From Leptolyngbya sp. SIOISBB (lineage in GTDB: Bacteria > Cyanobacteriota > Cyanobacteriia > Phormidesmidales > Phormidesmidaceae), in contig JAAHII010000001.1 in assembly GCA_010671905.1 (NCBI GenBank), positions 2,604,001 through 2,668,000 of the forward strand: a stretch of DNA of 64,000 bases, in the 5' to 3' direction. The notes beneath the pieces were generated by a model that worked only from the letters and a program-made list of their open reading frames with translations, was not told the origin of the DNA and searched no databases. The position numbers and the translations under genes were made by a program. Positions 17,677 through 26,576 of this stretch are shown piece by piece; position 1 is the first letter of the stretch; each line of letters opens with the position of its first letter.

Positions 17677-18704
17677 ACATCTGCCTCACTAAGATCCTCC
17701 CAATCATCCTGGAACCAATGGCCGATCCCAAACCCCAGCGCCCGTTTAGGAATGCCCGCCGCCCAGAGTTCACACGCCGAGTCAAACGCAGCATTCCGGC
17801 CCACTGGAGTTTCTAAGGCCGACGATAACACCACATCTAGATGCTGCCGTTGACAAAACTGCAATAAGCGTTGCGGACACCCCGTGATCGCGGGCTTGAC
17901 GACATACACCACTTGTTGACCCACCTGCTGATAGACGCGCTTTAGTTGAGCAAACGTTGCCACCGATTCATCCAAGGCGATCGCGGTGTCGAACCGCCCT
18001 CTAATCTGAGGCAACCAAGCCAAAATCGCGGCTGGTGCCAACGGCTGCTCCAAAAATTCAATCGTGATCGGGGCGCGATCGCAGGCTGTCAACCAGGATG
18101 CCGCGACCTTGGGTGTCAAGCCCCCATTGGCATCCAGCCGCAGTTGCGCGCCGACGGGCAACGCCGCAACTAACGCTTCAAAAATGGCCAATTCTTCTGC
18201 CACCGCAGCAACCCCTATTTTCCATTTAAAGGTGCGGTGTCCGGCCTGCCACAGTGTCGGCCAGTGAGTTAACGCCATCGCCCCAGTGGGCAAAAGCGCA
18301 CAAATATCGGCGGGGCCAAAATTTGCCCCTGGAGCAGGCAATGTTGCACTGCCTCGATTCCAAGGTTGGGAGACGGATTTAGGGTGAGGACCGATAGCAG
18401 ACGTCAGCGCCTCCGCCAGCAGATGGACGGCACTAAATCCGAATTGACAGGCTGGTAGCGAGTCGGGAATTTCAGAAACTTGCTCTGGAGAAAACTGGCG
18501 AGGCCAGCGATCGCAAAACGCCTGGGCTTGTACCAATGTCTCAGTACCAAACCAAGGAATCGGCGCAATCTCGCCAAACGTCACGTGGCCTTGCTCATCT
18601 TGAAAGCGCAGAATCAACCCTTCTCGCGCTGTCCAAGCACCATGAGCAGTGCGTAGCGGCTGGCAAAACGGTCGGCGATAGGGGCGAACCTCTAGACAGA
18701 GCAT
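17661..18704 (-). CDS. menC: o-Succinylbenzoate synthase
   Basis: Enolase-superfamily dehydratase that converts SHCHC to o-succinylbenzoate with Mg2+. I start it at the ATG at 18704 because its A is shared with the menA stop in a TGATG overlap; the frame runs on upstream, but that would cover menA. The 347-residue protein shows the catalytic pair KWKIG, metal ligands RLDANGG, EFLEQPL and ALDESV, and the second acid-base lysine in YVVKPAITG. Middle gene of the menA-menC-menE row. Confidence 0.93.
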   Translation of the reverse strand: MLCLEVRPYRRPFCQPLRTAHGAWTAREGLILRFQDEQGHVTFGEIAPIPWFGTETLVQAQAFCDRWPRQFSPEQVSEIPDSLPACQFGFSAVHLLAEALTSAIGPHPKSVSQPWNRGSATLPAPGANFGPADICALLPTGAMALTHWPTLWQAGHRTFKWKIGVAAVAEELAIFEALVAALPVGAQLRLDANGGLTPKVAASWLTACDRAPITIEFLEQPLAPAAILAWLPQIRGRFDTAIALDESVATFAQLKRVYQQVGQQVVYVVKPAITGCPQRLLQFCQRQHLDVVLSSALETPVGRNAAFDSACELWAAGIPKRALGFGIGHWFQDDWEDLSEADVWAQL

Positions 18705-19651
18705 CAGCTTATGGAGGAGAGGACCAGTCCTAAACTCAGCAACATGCCACTCCAAAAGTGAAACCCAATCGCGTAAAACTTCGCGTTAAAAACCTGATCA
18801 GGCTGATCATGATAGGTCAGCACATGGCGCGATAGTCGCACCGCTGAAATAGCACTCATCAAGGCCAGTAAGCTCCATAGGGGGAAGTAACCCGCGATCC
18901 CCGCCCCCGCGATCAGCACCAACACCCAGCCACAGGACCAGGGAAGCAACTGGGCACCCCGCAAAGTCCCCAGGCGGACAATGGGCGATCGCTTACCGGC
19001 GGCAATATCATCCTCAACCTGATGAAAGTGAGAGCACAACAGCACTAGGGAAGTCGTAATGCCCACAATGACCCCGGCCACCTGACTGCCCACCGACCAA
19101 CTTTGGGTCTGGCTATAGTAAGCCGCCCCGACCCCCAGCGGGCCAAAGGCAAAAAAACAGAGAACTTCGCCCAAGCCCTGATAACCCAGACGAAACGGCG
19201 GTCCTTGGTACGCGTAGCCCAGCAAACAGCACAGCAGAATAATCGACAGCACCGTAGGGTCTTGTTGGCGAAGAGCGATCGTCAGGATTCCTACAATGCC
19301 GAGACCCAAACACGCATTCCCAAGCGCAAACACGAGCGACTTATTCTGCGTGAGGTTTACGAGGGAATGGTGTTTGTTGACGTCAATACCCGTTTCCGAG
19401 TCAAACACATCGTTGCAAAGATTTTCCCAAGCCAAAATCAAAATTGCCGACGCCATAAACGTCAGAAAAATACCCACCTGCAAAATCTGAGTTTCGGCTA
19501 AGGCAACCAGGCTACCCACCACAATTGGCATGATCGCCACGCTATACATCGGTGGCTTGAGTGCCGCTAGCCAAAGTTTTTGTTTGCCTAAAGCTTGGAC
19601 GGGTTGGGTGGTCATCGCCGAGAAATGCGCAATCGGGGACTCACTCAGCAT
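18704..19651 (-). CDS. menA: 1,4-dihydroxy-2-naphthoate phytyltransferase
   Basis: UbiA-family integral membrane prenyltransferase that attaches the phytyl chain to DHNA, giving demethylphylloquinone. The 315-residue product has about eight hydrophobic helices, the first Asp-rich motif in ENLCNDVFDSETGIDVNKHH, the second acidic motif around HFHQVEDDIAAGKRSP, and the cyanobacterial N-terminal KLWLAALKPPMYSVA. Either Met1 (19651) or Met13 (19615) could be the start. First gene of the men operon; downstream menC begins on its stop codon. Confidence 0.93.
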   Translation of the reverse strand: MLSESPIAHFSAMTTQPVQALGKQKLWLAALKPPMYSVAIMPIVVGSLVALAETQILQVGIFLTFMASAILILAWENLCNDVFDSETGIDVNKHHSLVNLTQNKSLVFALGNACLGLGIVGILTIALRQQDPTVLSIILLCCLLGYAYQGPPFRLGYQGLGEVLCFFAFGPLGVGAAYYSQTQSWSVGSQVAGVIVGITTSLVLLCSHFHQVEDDIAAGKRSPIVRLGTLRGAQLLPWSCGWVLVLIAGAGIAGYFPLWSLLALMSAISAVRLSRHVLTYHDQPDQVFNAKFYAIGFHFWSGMLLSLGLVLSSIS

Positions 19652-19910
19652 AGATCGCTCTCGCAGCAGTTTTCTAACCGGCCATGGCTGGGAGCAGCCC
19701 AGGACTCACAACCGTCATCATCCACAGAATCGCATCTCGTCTTCATATTTGGCGCAGACTTCATTTTTAGACCTGGGATGTTGACTGGGCATTTTGCGAG
19801 AGGCGTCTGCCGAGTGCTGCCGGTCCAAATGATTGCGTGGCCATGGTTGAGGGCCAGTCTCGGTCAAAATCTGAGACAATGCCTCTGGTTATTCATAGCG
19901 ATGCAACATA

Positions 19911-20807
19911 GTGGGAAACGATTCTCAAGTCATTGGCATTGATCTCGGTGGCACGGCCATCAAACTCGGACGCTATCACGAGTCGGGGAAATGCTTGACA
20001 CAATTGGTGGTCGATACGCCTCAACCAGCGACTCCAGAGGCGGTGCTCACAGCGATCGTACAAGCCATTGATCAGCTAGATCCAGATCGACAGGTACGGG
20101 CCATCGGCATCGGCACACCGGGACCGGCCTGTGCTCAAGGACGGATCGCCCGAGTCGCGATTAATTTAGCGGGTTGGCAAGATGTTCCCCTGGCGGAGTG
20201 GATTGAAGCCAAGACTGGCCTACCCACCGTACTGGCTAACGACGCGAACTGCGCTGGCTTGGGTGAAGCTTGGTTAGGTGCTGGGAGTGAGTTTCAAGAT
20301 TTGCTGGTTCTGACTTTAGGCACTGGCGTCGGGGGAGCCGTCATCCTCAATGGAGAATTGTTTACTGGCCGGACTGGAGCTGCTGGCGAGCTGGGTCTAA
20401 TCACACTCGATCCGGAGGGGCCACCCTGCAACAGCGGCAATCGGGGATCGTTAGAGCAGCACTGCTCAGTACAGGCCGTACAACGGGAAATGGGTTGCGC
20501 ACCCGGCAAGCTAGCCGCCCAAGCCCTGGCCGGAGATGCCACCGCGATCGCTTACTGGCAGCAATATGGCCGTCACCTGGGAGTGGGATTGACTAGCTTG
20601 ATTTACGTTTTGACCCCAGAGGCGATCATTCTCGGGGGCGGCATCAGTGCTGGGGCCGACCTCTTTTTACCCACGGTCTGGCAGGAAATTGAGCAGCGGG
20701 TCTTGCCCAGCTCGCGTGAGGGGTTACAGATCCTCGTCGCGAAATTGGGGAATCAAGCCGGAGTTGCCGGAGCCGCTCGGTTGGCCTTCAAACGATATGG
20801 TGATTGA
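19911..20807 (+). CDS. ROK-family glucokinase
   Basis: Sugar kinase of the ROK family, most likely phosphorylating glucose. The 298-residue product begins with the phosphate-binding IGIDLGGTAIKLG, has the sugar-binding NDANCAGLGEAW, GTGVGGAVILNGELF and a C-terminal IILGGGISAG. The usual ROK zinc motif CxCGxxGCxE is CNSGNRGSLEQ here, keeping only one cysteine, a form I associate with cyanobacterial glucokinases. The start is a GTG; no in-frame ATG lies nearby and the ribosome site is weak. Transcribed away from the men operon. Confidence 0.87.
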   Translation: MGNDSQVIGIDLGGTAIKLGRYHESGKCLTQLVVDTPQPATPEAVLTAIVQAIDQLDPDRQVRAIGIGTPGPACAQGRIARVAINLAGWQDVPLAEWIEAKTGLPTVLANDANCAGLGEAWLGAGSEFQDLLVLTLGTGVGGAVILNGELFTGRTGAAGELGLITLDPEGPPCNSGNRGSLEQHCSVQAVQREMGCAPGKLAAQALAGDATAIAYWQQYGRHLGVGLTSLIYVLTPEAIILGGGISAGADLFLPTVWQEIEQRVLPSSREGLQILVAKLGNQAGVAGAARLAFKRYGD

Positions 20808-20932
20808 AAGATAAAAATATCGGCTCTAGTCCAACTCGGCATGTGAATTTTTCCTGACCAGAGGGAGCAATTTTTCGTAATCTTGGGTAAACAAACTGTA
20901 GGTATTACCAGGGTTAAGGAAACCTCAAAGGA

Positions 20933-22501
20933 ATGACTAGAAACAACTATCCCGCCCTGGTTGGTACGTTTGTGATTACCGCTGGGCTGCTGGGTGGGGG
21001 AGCCTGGTATCTCAGCAAAACGGCTCCTGGCTTATTGGGCAACGGCAATTCAACCAACAATCCGAGTGCGATCGCTCCCCAGAGTGAGATGCAACTCACC
21101 TTACTGGGCGACACGTTTAGCGGCTACAGTACCTTTCGCAATGCTGCCTTTCAGACGGCCTTAGCCGATACTGGGCTGACGTTGGCCTATGGCGATGAGT
21201 TTGACCAAGCCGCCAGAGCAGCAGCGCTCGGCACGGGTGAGGCCGACATCATCGTGACCACGCTCGATCAATACCTACAGCAACAGCCTCAAGGCACAAT
21301 TGTCGGCCTCATTGACCGCACCGTCGGGGCTGATGCAGTGGTACTCAATACCCCAAAGTATCCCTCACTGACATCGCTGATCGAGCTGACACCCCTGCTT
21401 CAACAAACCCAAAGCCAGGGACTGTCCCTCAAGATCGCTTTTGCAGGCGATACCCCTAGTGAATATCTCGCGTTGGTCCTCGACACCAAGTTCGATGCCT
21501 TTAACCTGGCCGATTTTGAAGTGGTGCGCGTCGCCGACGCCTCCGAAGCCTGGGCACTCATGCAAGACCCAGACGAAAATGTCGCGATCGCGGTGTTGTG
21601 GGAACCCTTTGTAGCTCAAGCTCAGCAGCAGGGCTACACCGTCGTGCTATCCAGTAATGATGCGCCCAATTCCATCGTCGATGTGATCGTGGCGTCTGAG
21701 CGGCTCGCTCAATCTCGGCCCGAAGTCATTTCAGCCTTGCTCGAAAACTACTACCGCCATATTGACGCCAACGTGCGAGATGCCTCGCAACTGCAAACCC
21801 AAATTGCCGAGGATGGTGCCCTCTCAACAGCCGATGCCGGAGCAGTATTACAAGGTATCGACTTCTTTACCGCTGCTGAAGCTCAAGCTTGGATGACCGA
21901 TGGCACCTTACAGCGCCGCATTGAGGCGATCGCGGCCGTCCTCGTGCTGTCTGGACGTATGAATGACCTGCCAAGCAATCCCGAAGCCCTCTTTGCCGAT
22001 ACCTATCTGCGCGAATCGGCCCAGAATACCCAGACCCTCATCGACCTCGTACGAGCGGATAATCCTGAGCTAGCAGAACGCCTGGCTGGCAGTACTGAGC
22101 AGACGCTCAGCATCCCTGCAGTCACCGCTGCAGAAGTGCAGGCAGCCCCCGACATCGGCAATCTAGAGGTGCAGGGCAAAGTCGAGTTTGGCACCGGCTC
22201 TGCGCAGTTGACCGGTGGTGGTCAACAAACGCTGCAGGGACTGGTCACCGAAATTCAGGAATTCAACCCGGAAACAGTGGCAGTGCGGGTGATCGGTCAC
22301 ACGTCCCGCACAGGAGCCGCCGATCTGAACCAACAGTTGAGCCAGCAACGCGCCCAAGTGGTGGTGGACTTCTTACGGAGTCAAGGTATTCAGCACAATA
22401 TTGTGGCAGAAGGTAAAGGCTTTTATTTGCCACTATCAGGTGTTGATCCCACTGATTCCGCTCAGCAACGTACAGAAATCCGCTTGGTGCGGGTGAATTA
22501 A
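20933..22501 (+). CDS. Periplasmic substrate-binding-like domain fused to OmpA peptidoglycan-binding domain
   Basis: The 522-residue product has an N-terminal membrane anchor or uncleaved signal (VGTFVITAGLLGGGAWYL), a region of about 330 residues resembling NMT1/taurine-type ABC substrate-binding proteins (GEADIIVTTLDQYL, IDRTVGADAVVLN, VAIAVLWEPF, SIVDVIVASERL), and a C-terminal OmpA-like domain (GKVEFGTGSAQLTGGGQQTL, GHTSRTGAADLNQQLSQQRA) that should bind peptidoglycan. The fusion would tether a ligand-binding module to the cell wall. No ABC permease is adjacent. The second half of the binding lobe and its ligand cannot be read from sequence. Convergent with the NfeD-like gene, with a hairpin between. 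Confidence 0.8.
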   Translation: MTRNNYPALVGTFVITAGLLGGGAWYLSKTAPGLLGNGNSTNNPSAIAPQSEMQLTLLGDTFSGYSTFRNAAFQTALADTGLTLAYGDEFDQAARAAALGTGEADIIVTTLDQYLQQQPQGTIVGLIDRTVGADAVVLNTPKYPSLTSLIELTPLLQQTQSQGLSLKIAFAGDTPSEYLALVLDTKFDAFNLADFEVVRVADASEAWALMQDPDENVAIAVLWEPFVAQAQQQGYTVVLSSNDAPNSIVDVIVASERLAQSRPEVISALLENYYRHIDANVRDASQLQTQIAEDGALSTADAGAVLQGIDFFTAAEAQAWMTDGTLQRRIEAIAAVLVLSGRMNDLPSNPEALFADTYLRESAQNTQTLIDLVRADNPELAERLAGSTEQTLSIPAVTAAEVQAAPDIGNLEVQGKVEFGTGSAQLTGGGQQTLQGLVTEIQEFNPETVAVRVIGHTSRTGAADLNQQLSQQRAQVVVDFLRSQGIQHNIVAEGKGFYLPLSGVDPTDSAQQRTEIRLVRVN

Positions 22502-22508
22502 GACGGAA

Positions 22509-22546
22509 ACGCCCCGACCACAGGTTCAAAACCTTGGCCAGGGCGT
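22509..22546. terminator. Hairpin between convergent genes
   Basis: ACGCCC (22509-22514) pairs with GGGCGT (22541-22546), extended inward by GG/CC and AGG/CCT pairs with bulges. On the minus strand it is followed by TTTCC, on the plus strand by ATTG, so it may end transcripts from both flanking genes with modest efficiency. Confidence 0.5.
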
Positions 22547-22581
22547 ATTGACTACCTAATCAACTTCAAGCGGCTAGCGCG

Positions 22582-22890
22582 TTAGCAGGCGACACAAGCT
22601 CCAACCGGTTCTACCACGAGGATGTTGGCTCGCCGACCCAACACTTTGACTTGCATACCTTCAATGAGAGTGAGAGAGCGATCGCAACAAGCCCGCCAAC
22701 GCACGCCTTGAAATCTCACCCGACCAAGTTGGCCTGGTTGAATAATCGTTTTAACCACAGCGGTGGCATCCGATGATGTCGGCCCATCCATCTGATCGCC
22801 GTCCGAAAAGCTGTTCGTTAAGGGATAAGTAGTCTCGAAGAAATCCGTTTCCTCCAAATCTGAACTGAACAAGGTTTTCAACAGGTTCAT
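22582..22890 (-). CDS. Small NfeD-like OB-fold protein
   Basis: 102 residues from the ATG at 22890, chosen because GGGAG lies 6 nt upstream; an earlier ATG at 22914 has no such site. The C-terminal 60 residues (QPGQLGRVRFQGVRWRACC, then LIEGMQVKVLGRRANILVVEP) match the soluble C-terminal OB domain of NfeD proteins, which are usually paired with stomatin-like or membrane protease partners; no such partner is adjacent. There is no transmembrane segment. Two Cys pairs (ACC and ACVAC) are unusual. Function unknown. Confidence 0.75.
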   Translation of the reverse strand: MNLLKTLFSSDLEETDFFETTYPLTNSFSDGDQMDGPTSSDATAVVKTIIQPGQLGRVRFQGVRWRACCDRSLTLIEGMQVKVLGRRANILVVEPVGACVAC

Positions 22891-23072
22891 GATGATCTCC
22901 CTTACGAGATTCATCTTCAGGGTAATGATTGTCCGAACGATCCGCCCATGCGTTTTGCAGCGAACTCACTATAGAAAAGAACACTGACTTTTCCTAGAAA
23001 CGCAAAAATCAGCGAAGCGCGAATTGGGTAATCGATTGCAGAAAGCTGCCCTAAAAGCCATCTCAGCCTTCC

Positions 23073-23231
23073 CTAAACCTGCACTCCTGTTGTTCCGGTA
23101 ATACCGCCAGGCGGCTCTCCGCCTACTGGAGGAATATAATCAGCCACCATCAGCTCAACAGGATAAAAGCCACAAGCTGCAATGATCAGAACACCCATGA
23201 CAACTAACCCATTCGGCAAACGCAAAAACAT
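23073..23231 (-). CDS. Small secreted peptide 2, paralogue of the upstream peptide
   Basis: I take the ATG at 23231 because GGAG sits 6 nt upstream (23241-23238); the product is 52 residues. It has a hydrophobic export signal (LVVMGVLIIAACGFYPVEL) with a likely cleavage after MVA, leaving a mature peptide of about 22 residues starting DYIPPVGGEPPGGITGTTG. It aligns with the neighbouring peptide over ADY-[IV]-PP-GGEPP-x-G-x-T-x-[TS]-G. The motif recalls the N-terminal Pro/Gly/Thr-rich stretch of cyanobacterial DUF928 proteins, which also tend to sit near CHASE2 genes, but no DUF928 domain follows here. Not a known family to me. Confidence 0.65.
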   Translation of the reverse strand: MFLRLPNGLVVMGVLIIAACGFYPVELMVADYIPPVGGEPPGGITGTTGVQV

Positions 23232-23304
23232 AGTTAACTCCATGGCAGTCAAGTAGTACAAAAATACCACACAAAAACAGAGTCTTGTTTTGCGAATTAT
23301 TAGC

Positions 23305-23469
23305 TCATAATCTCATTCCTGACGTAGACGTTCTCCCAGTCGGAGGTTCGCCTCCAGGAGGAACGTAGTCAGCAAGTGCCAGGTGACTAGCCTGAGCCCA
23401 GGCCGCGATCACAATTGTCAAGACAACTGCTGTACGAGCAAAAACACCAGAAACGTTTGATAAGGCCAT
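23305..23469 (-). CDS. Small secreted peptide 1 downstream of the CHASE2 kinase
   Basis: From the ATG at 23469 (AGGAA about 8 nt upstream) the product is 54 residues: a signal peptide (TAVVLTIVIAAWAQASHLALA) with a textbook ALA cleavage site and a mature peptide of 21 residues beginning DYVPPGGEPPTGRTSTSG. It lies 89 bp after the CHASE2 kinase stop on the same strand and 73 bp before its paralogue, so the four genes look like one transcription unit. Inferred role: secreted ligand, cue or envelope peptide linked to the kinase. There is no direct evidence of function. Confidence 0.65.
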   Translation of the reverse strand: MALSNVSGVFARTAVVLTIVIAAWAQASHLALADYVPPGGEPPTGRTSTSGMRL

Positions 23470-23558
23470 GATCCAAATTTCCTGTAGATGCGAAAGTGTA
23501 AAAAAGCCTAAAATCAGTGAAGTCATGCGGCCATCAAAGCCAATCCAAAACCCGCCAC

Positions 23559-25565
23559 TCAACTCGTGTTGAATGACGATGGCCAGCTCAGCTCACAAAC
23601 CGTCCCACCGCGAGCTTTAGAGAAACGAGCAAACTTACCGTGCAGCAACGTTTCTAAACGATAAAAAGACTGGGTTCCTTCGCCTACATGCGAAGACTGA
23701 ATACCTGGACCGTTATCCTCTATTTTGAGACGATAAAACTCGTCAATATGCTTCCCAGAAACTTGGATTCGGGTCGTGCCAACAGCATGTTTGCCAATAT
23801 TTTGCAGTGATTCTTCCAGAAACCAACACAACTGTCGTTTGATATCAAGGTTTAGGCGCTTACAGTTAAAGGGTTCAATGGTAACAGCTCGAACCTTCAC
23901 ACTTTCAAATCCCGGTAATTTTCGCTGTACAGCCAGACTATAAACCTCATACAACACTTCATGCATAGGATGAGTTAAATCTAGTTTGATATCACCTCCA
24001 GAATAGAAAAAATAGACGTCGCCAATGGCTTCTTGCCGTAATCTTTCACCCACTCCTCTAATTTCTTGATTGAGTGATTTTAGTTCCTGGATGACATAAT
24101 CTTGCTGCAGGTTCCCATCTTTAGTACTTCGCATGAGGCTAGACAGTCGCTGAAGAGGTCCGGCATGAATAGCGCTGAAGGCTCGCTCAATCGCTTTTCG
24201 TCTCTCTGCTTCTAACACTTTAGCTTCGATCAACTTAGCCTGTTGAGTCCTTAAAACCCGGCGCTGACTTCGATAGTTAAAACTTAAATAAACCATCCCT
24301 GATAACGGCATACAAACAGCCATCGGCGTCATTGGTAACCAAAGGCCAAATTGAGCAATACACCAATAGCAGAGGCCAAAACCCACAACAGTAAAACTCA
24401 GCAATGCAATCGCGCTTCTCGCCGATGATGCAAAAGAAAGACTCACAACGATACCCGTTAGTCCCGAAAGCATAATCAAGAATGTTTCCAGACTTGATGG
24501 CAAAGTATAAATTAAAGGACGATCGGCAATGACAGCATCAATAATTTGACTAGCGCTATGCGCTTCTAGCTCCGAGCCCACAATCCCGATTCGAGGAATA
24601 ATCGCGTCTTCCCCTGCTTCTGTTTGAATCAGACTAGAAGAAGCCGCGACCGATAGAAAACGAGGAAAGTCAGAGTCTGTTTTACCAATGATGACAACTT
24701 TATCTTTTAAGAAAGTAGGATCCAGAGAGCGATTAAAAAATTGAAAGGCTTCGACGATTTCAAAAGTATTAGACCCAGCACGAAAGTTCAGAAGGCTCTG
24801 AATATCATTGATATTAGCCTCTCGATGATAGCCACCACTATGAGCATTTAATAGCGGAACCTCGAAAAAGCCAGGATCAGACTCTTGTTGAAAAATCGGA
24901 ACTTGTGATTTACGTGGATGATTTTCTAAAGCGTAACCTTGTGAGGCCAAGTACGCCGTTGCCAGCTTAAATGAGAATGAAAACTTGAAAGGATTAGTAT
25001 CACCAATTTCTTCACTATCTGGCAAGTATGAGCCCAGAAAAGTACGACGAATCTGTCCATCTTGATCAATGGGTACATCGTTGATCCCAAACTGTTCTGC
25101 GACAATCGCTTCTGGAATATCGATGGGAGGATCAATTTTTCGCGGTGGGAGTGCCTTTTGCACGCCGATCAAATTGGCGTGAGTCTCAAACAGTTCAATT
25201 AACTGTTCGCGGCCAGGGTCATCACTCGTCTCATCGAGAAAAATATTTAGCCCCACTGCAGCCGGATCAGCTGCAAACACAATTTTGAGGAGCTGAGCAA
25301 TTTGTTGTTCCGTCAGTTCTTCACGGCCACCTTGATTTTGAACAATATTGAGATCGAACAAAATAATGACAATCTCTTCATCAGGCGGTTCCGGTAGTCG
25401 GTTCCTGAGGAGAAAATCGAGCGTGAGTAATTCCAAATTGGAGAACAGACCCAACCAGCGAGTCATAAGAATGCCAGCAATAATGGCATAGCCAATCGGC
25501 CATTTAGAGGACTTACGAGCCAGACGCTTGAGGCGGAGTGTGGGAGCTTTCAAGAATCGCAGCAT
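23559..25565 (-). CDS. CHASE2-domain sensor histidine kinase
   Basis: 668-residue inner-membrane kinase. One N-terminal helix (about 24-45) is followed by an extracytoplasmic CHASE2 domain (about 45-345, with LLTLDFLLRNRLPEPPDEEIV, GGYHREANINDIQSLLNFR and FLKDKVVIIGKTDSDFPRF), three closely spaced helices (about 352-425), a coiled segment, and a DhaK/NarX-like dimerisation helix with the probable phospho-acceptor His in IHAGPLQRLSSLM. The ATPase has an N box EESLQNIGKHA and G1 DNGPGI. It is encoded 14 bp after the response regulator and precedes two small secreted-peptide genes. The stimulus of CHASE2 is unknown in general. Confidence 0.9.
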   Translation of the reverse strand: MLRFLKAPTLRLKRLARKSSKWPIGYAIIAGILMTRWLGLFSNLELLTLDFLLRNRLPEPPDEEIVIILFDLNIVQNQGGREELTEQQIAQLLKIVFAADPAAVGLNIFLDETSDDPGREQLIELFETHANLIGVQKALPPRKIDPPIDIPEAIVAEQFGINDVPIDQDGQIRRTFLGSYLPDSEEIGDTNPFKFSFSFKLATAYLASQGYALENHPRKSQVPIFQQESDPGFFEVPLLNAHSGGYHREANINDIQSLLNFRAGSNTFEIVEAFQFFNRSLDPTFLKDKVVIIGKTDSDFPRFLSVAASSSLIQTEAGEDAIIPRIGIVGSELEAHSASQIIDAVIADRPLIYTLPSSLETFLIMLSGLTGIVVSLSFASSARSAIALLSFTVVGFGLCYWCIAQFGLWLPMTPMAVCMPLSGMVYLSFNYRSQRRVLRTQQAKLIEAKVLEAERRKAIERAFSAIHAGPLQRLSSLMRSTKDGNLQQDYVIQELKSLNQEIRGVGERLRQEAIGDVYFFYSGGDIKLDLTHPMHEVLYEVYSLAVQRKLPGFESVKVRAVTIEPFNCKRLNLDIKRQLCWFLEESLQNIGKHAVGTTRIQVSGKHIDEFYRLKIEDNGPGIQSSHVGEGTQSFYRLETLLHGKFARFSKARGGTVCELSWPSSFNTS

Positions 25566-25579
25566 CGTTATCCCCAGCG

Positions 25580-26272
25580 CTATTCAATGAGACCTTCATC
25601 ACGGGCTTTAAGACAAGTGACGATACGGAGATTGCGGCCTTCTTCTTTAGCGTCTTCGGGGTAGATGCCCAAGACATCGTAAATTTTGCTCCAGTAGTTG
25701 CGCACCATGCTTTCAGAAACGTGTAGGTGCTTGGAGATCGCCCGATCCTGATAACCTTCTTGACACGCTAAGTCCAGCGTCTCTAACCATTCCGGTTTAA
25801 GCTCTAACCCCGCTTTCAAACTGCGAATATCACGGGTGTGAGTATAACCTTGCAGCGCGGCCTTGAAGCGTTCAAAGGCTTTTTCGGTCGAGCTGTCCTT
25901 GCTGGTCACCGTAAAGCCGCCACGATGGTTATCAATGTCAGGAATGATGCGAACGAGGGCATCTGGATAAGAGGTGTGAACGGCAATGTTGAGACACGGA
26001 TGCGTCTGCATTAACTCTTTCAAAAACTGGATACCGGCCTCGGTCGAGGCACTCTCCCCAGCACTTTGAGGTAACTGCAAGTCTTGCACAATCAAACTGG
26101 GCTCTAATCGCTGAATGGCCTCTCGGGCCTCTTGTAACGTGGTCAGCGTTTCGAGCGTGATGTGATCGCCAAAGCGTTTAAGAATGCTGTGAATTCCCGC
26201 CAAGGTGGTGGGATGATCTTCGACCACAAAGATCGTATGGCGATCGCTGCCAGCAGTTGTGGAAGCAGTCAT
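25580..26272 (-). CDS. NarL/LuxR-type response regulator
   Basis: From the ATG at 26272 the product is 230 residues, the usual length; the frame extends upstream to further Met codons (26326) but those add a hydrophobic leader that does not belong to the family. The receiver domain has the acidic pair in FVVEDHPTT and the phospho-acceptor Asp in LIVQDLQLP; the C-terminus carries a LuxR-type helix-turn-helix (LDLACQEGYQDRAISKHLHV, SESMVRNYWSKIYDVLGI). It almost certainly pairs with the CHASE2 kinase encoded 14 bp downstream. Target genes cannot be read here; the two peptide genes behind the kinase are natural candidates. Confidence 0.88.
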   Translation of the reverse strand: MTASTTAGSDRHTIFVVEDHPTTLAGIHSILKRFGDHITLETLTTLQEAREAIQRLEPSLIVQDLQLPQSAGESASTEAGIQFLKELMQTHPCLNIAVHTSYPDALVRIIPDIDNHRGGFTVTSKDSSTEKAFERFKAALQGYTHTRDIRSLKAGLELKPEWLETLDLACQEGYQDRAISKHLHVSESMVRNYWSKIYDVLGIYPEDAKEEGRNLRIVTCLKARDEGLIE

Positions 26273-26576
26273 AGGCGTTAGGGAACACGGGATAGACGGA
26301 AACGGTGCAGATGCAACCGAAGGCATGTTAAAGCATTCGTAGAGCAGCAGGGAGAGCGACGGGACAAAAATCCAATAGCCACATCCCCTTAGGATGTCGT
26401 GAAATCCAGTTGAGTTCAATACTGAAAACTACAGACTTGATGCGAGTAAAGTGTGGTGACGCAGCTGGTTACTTAGGCTTGAACGACAGATACTGCCATG
26501 GGTAAACCTTGGCGCGTAATCTTTCATGAGGTTGGCCCGGATGCTAACGCCGCCGCACTGCCGCTAAAACTCGCAT

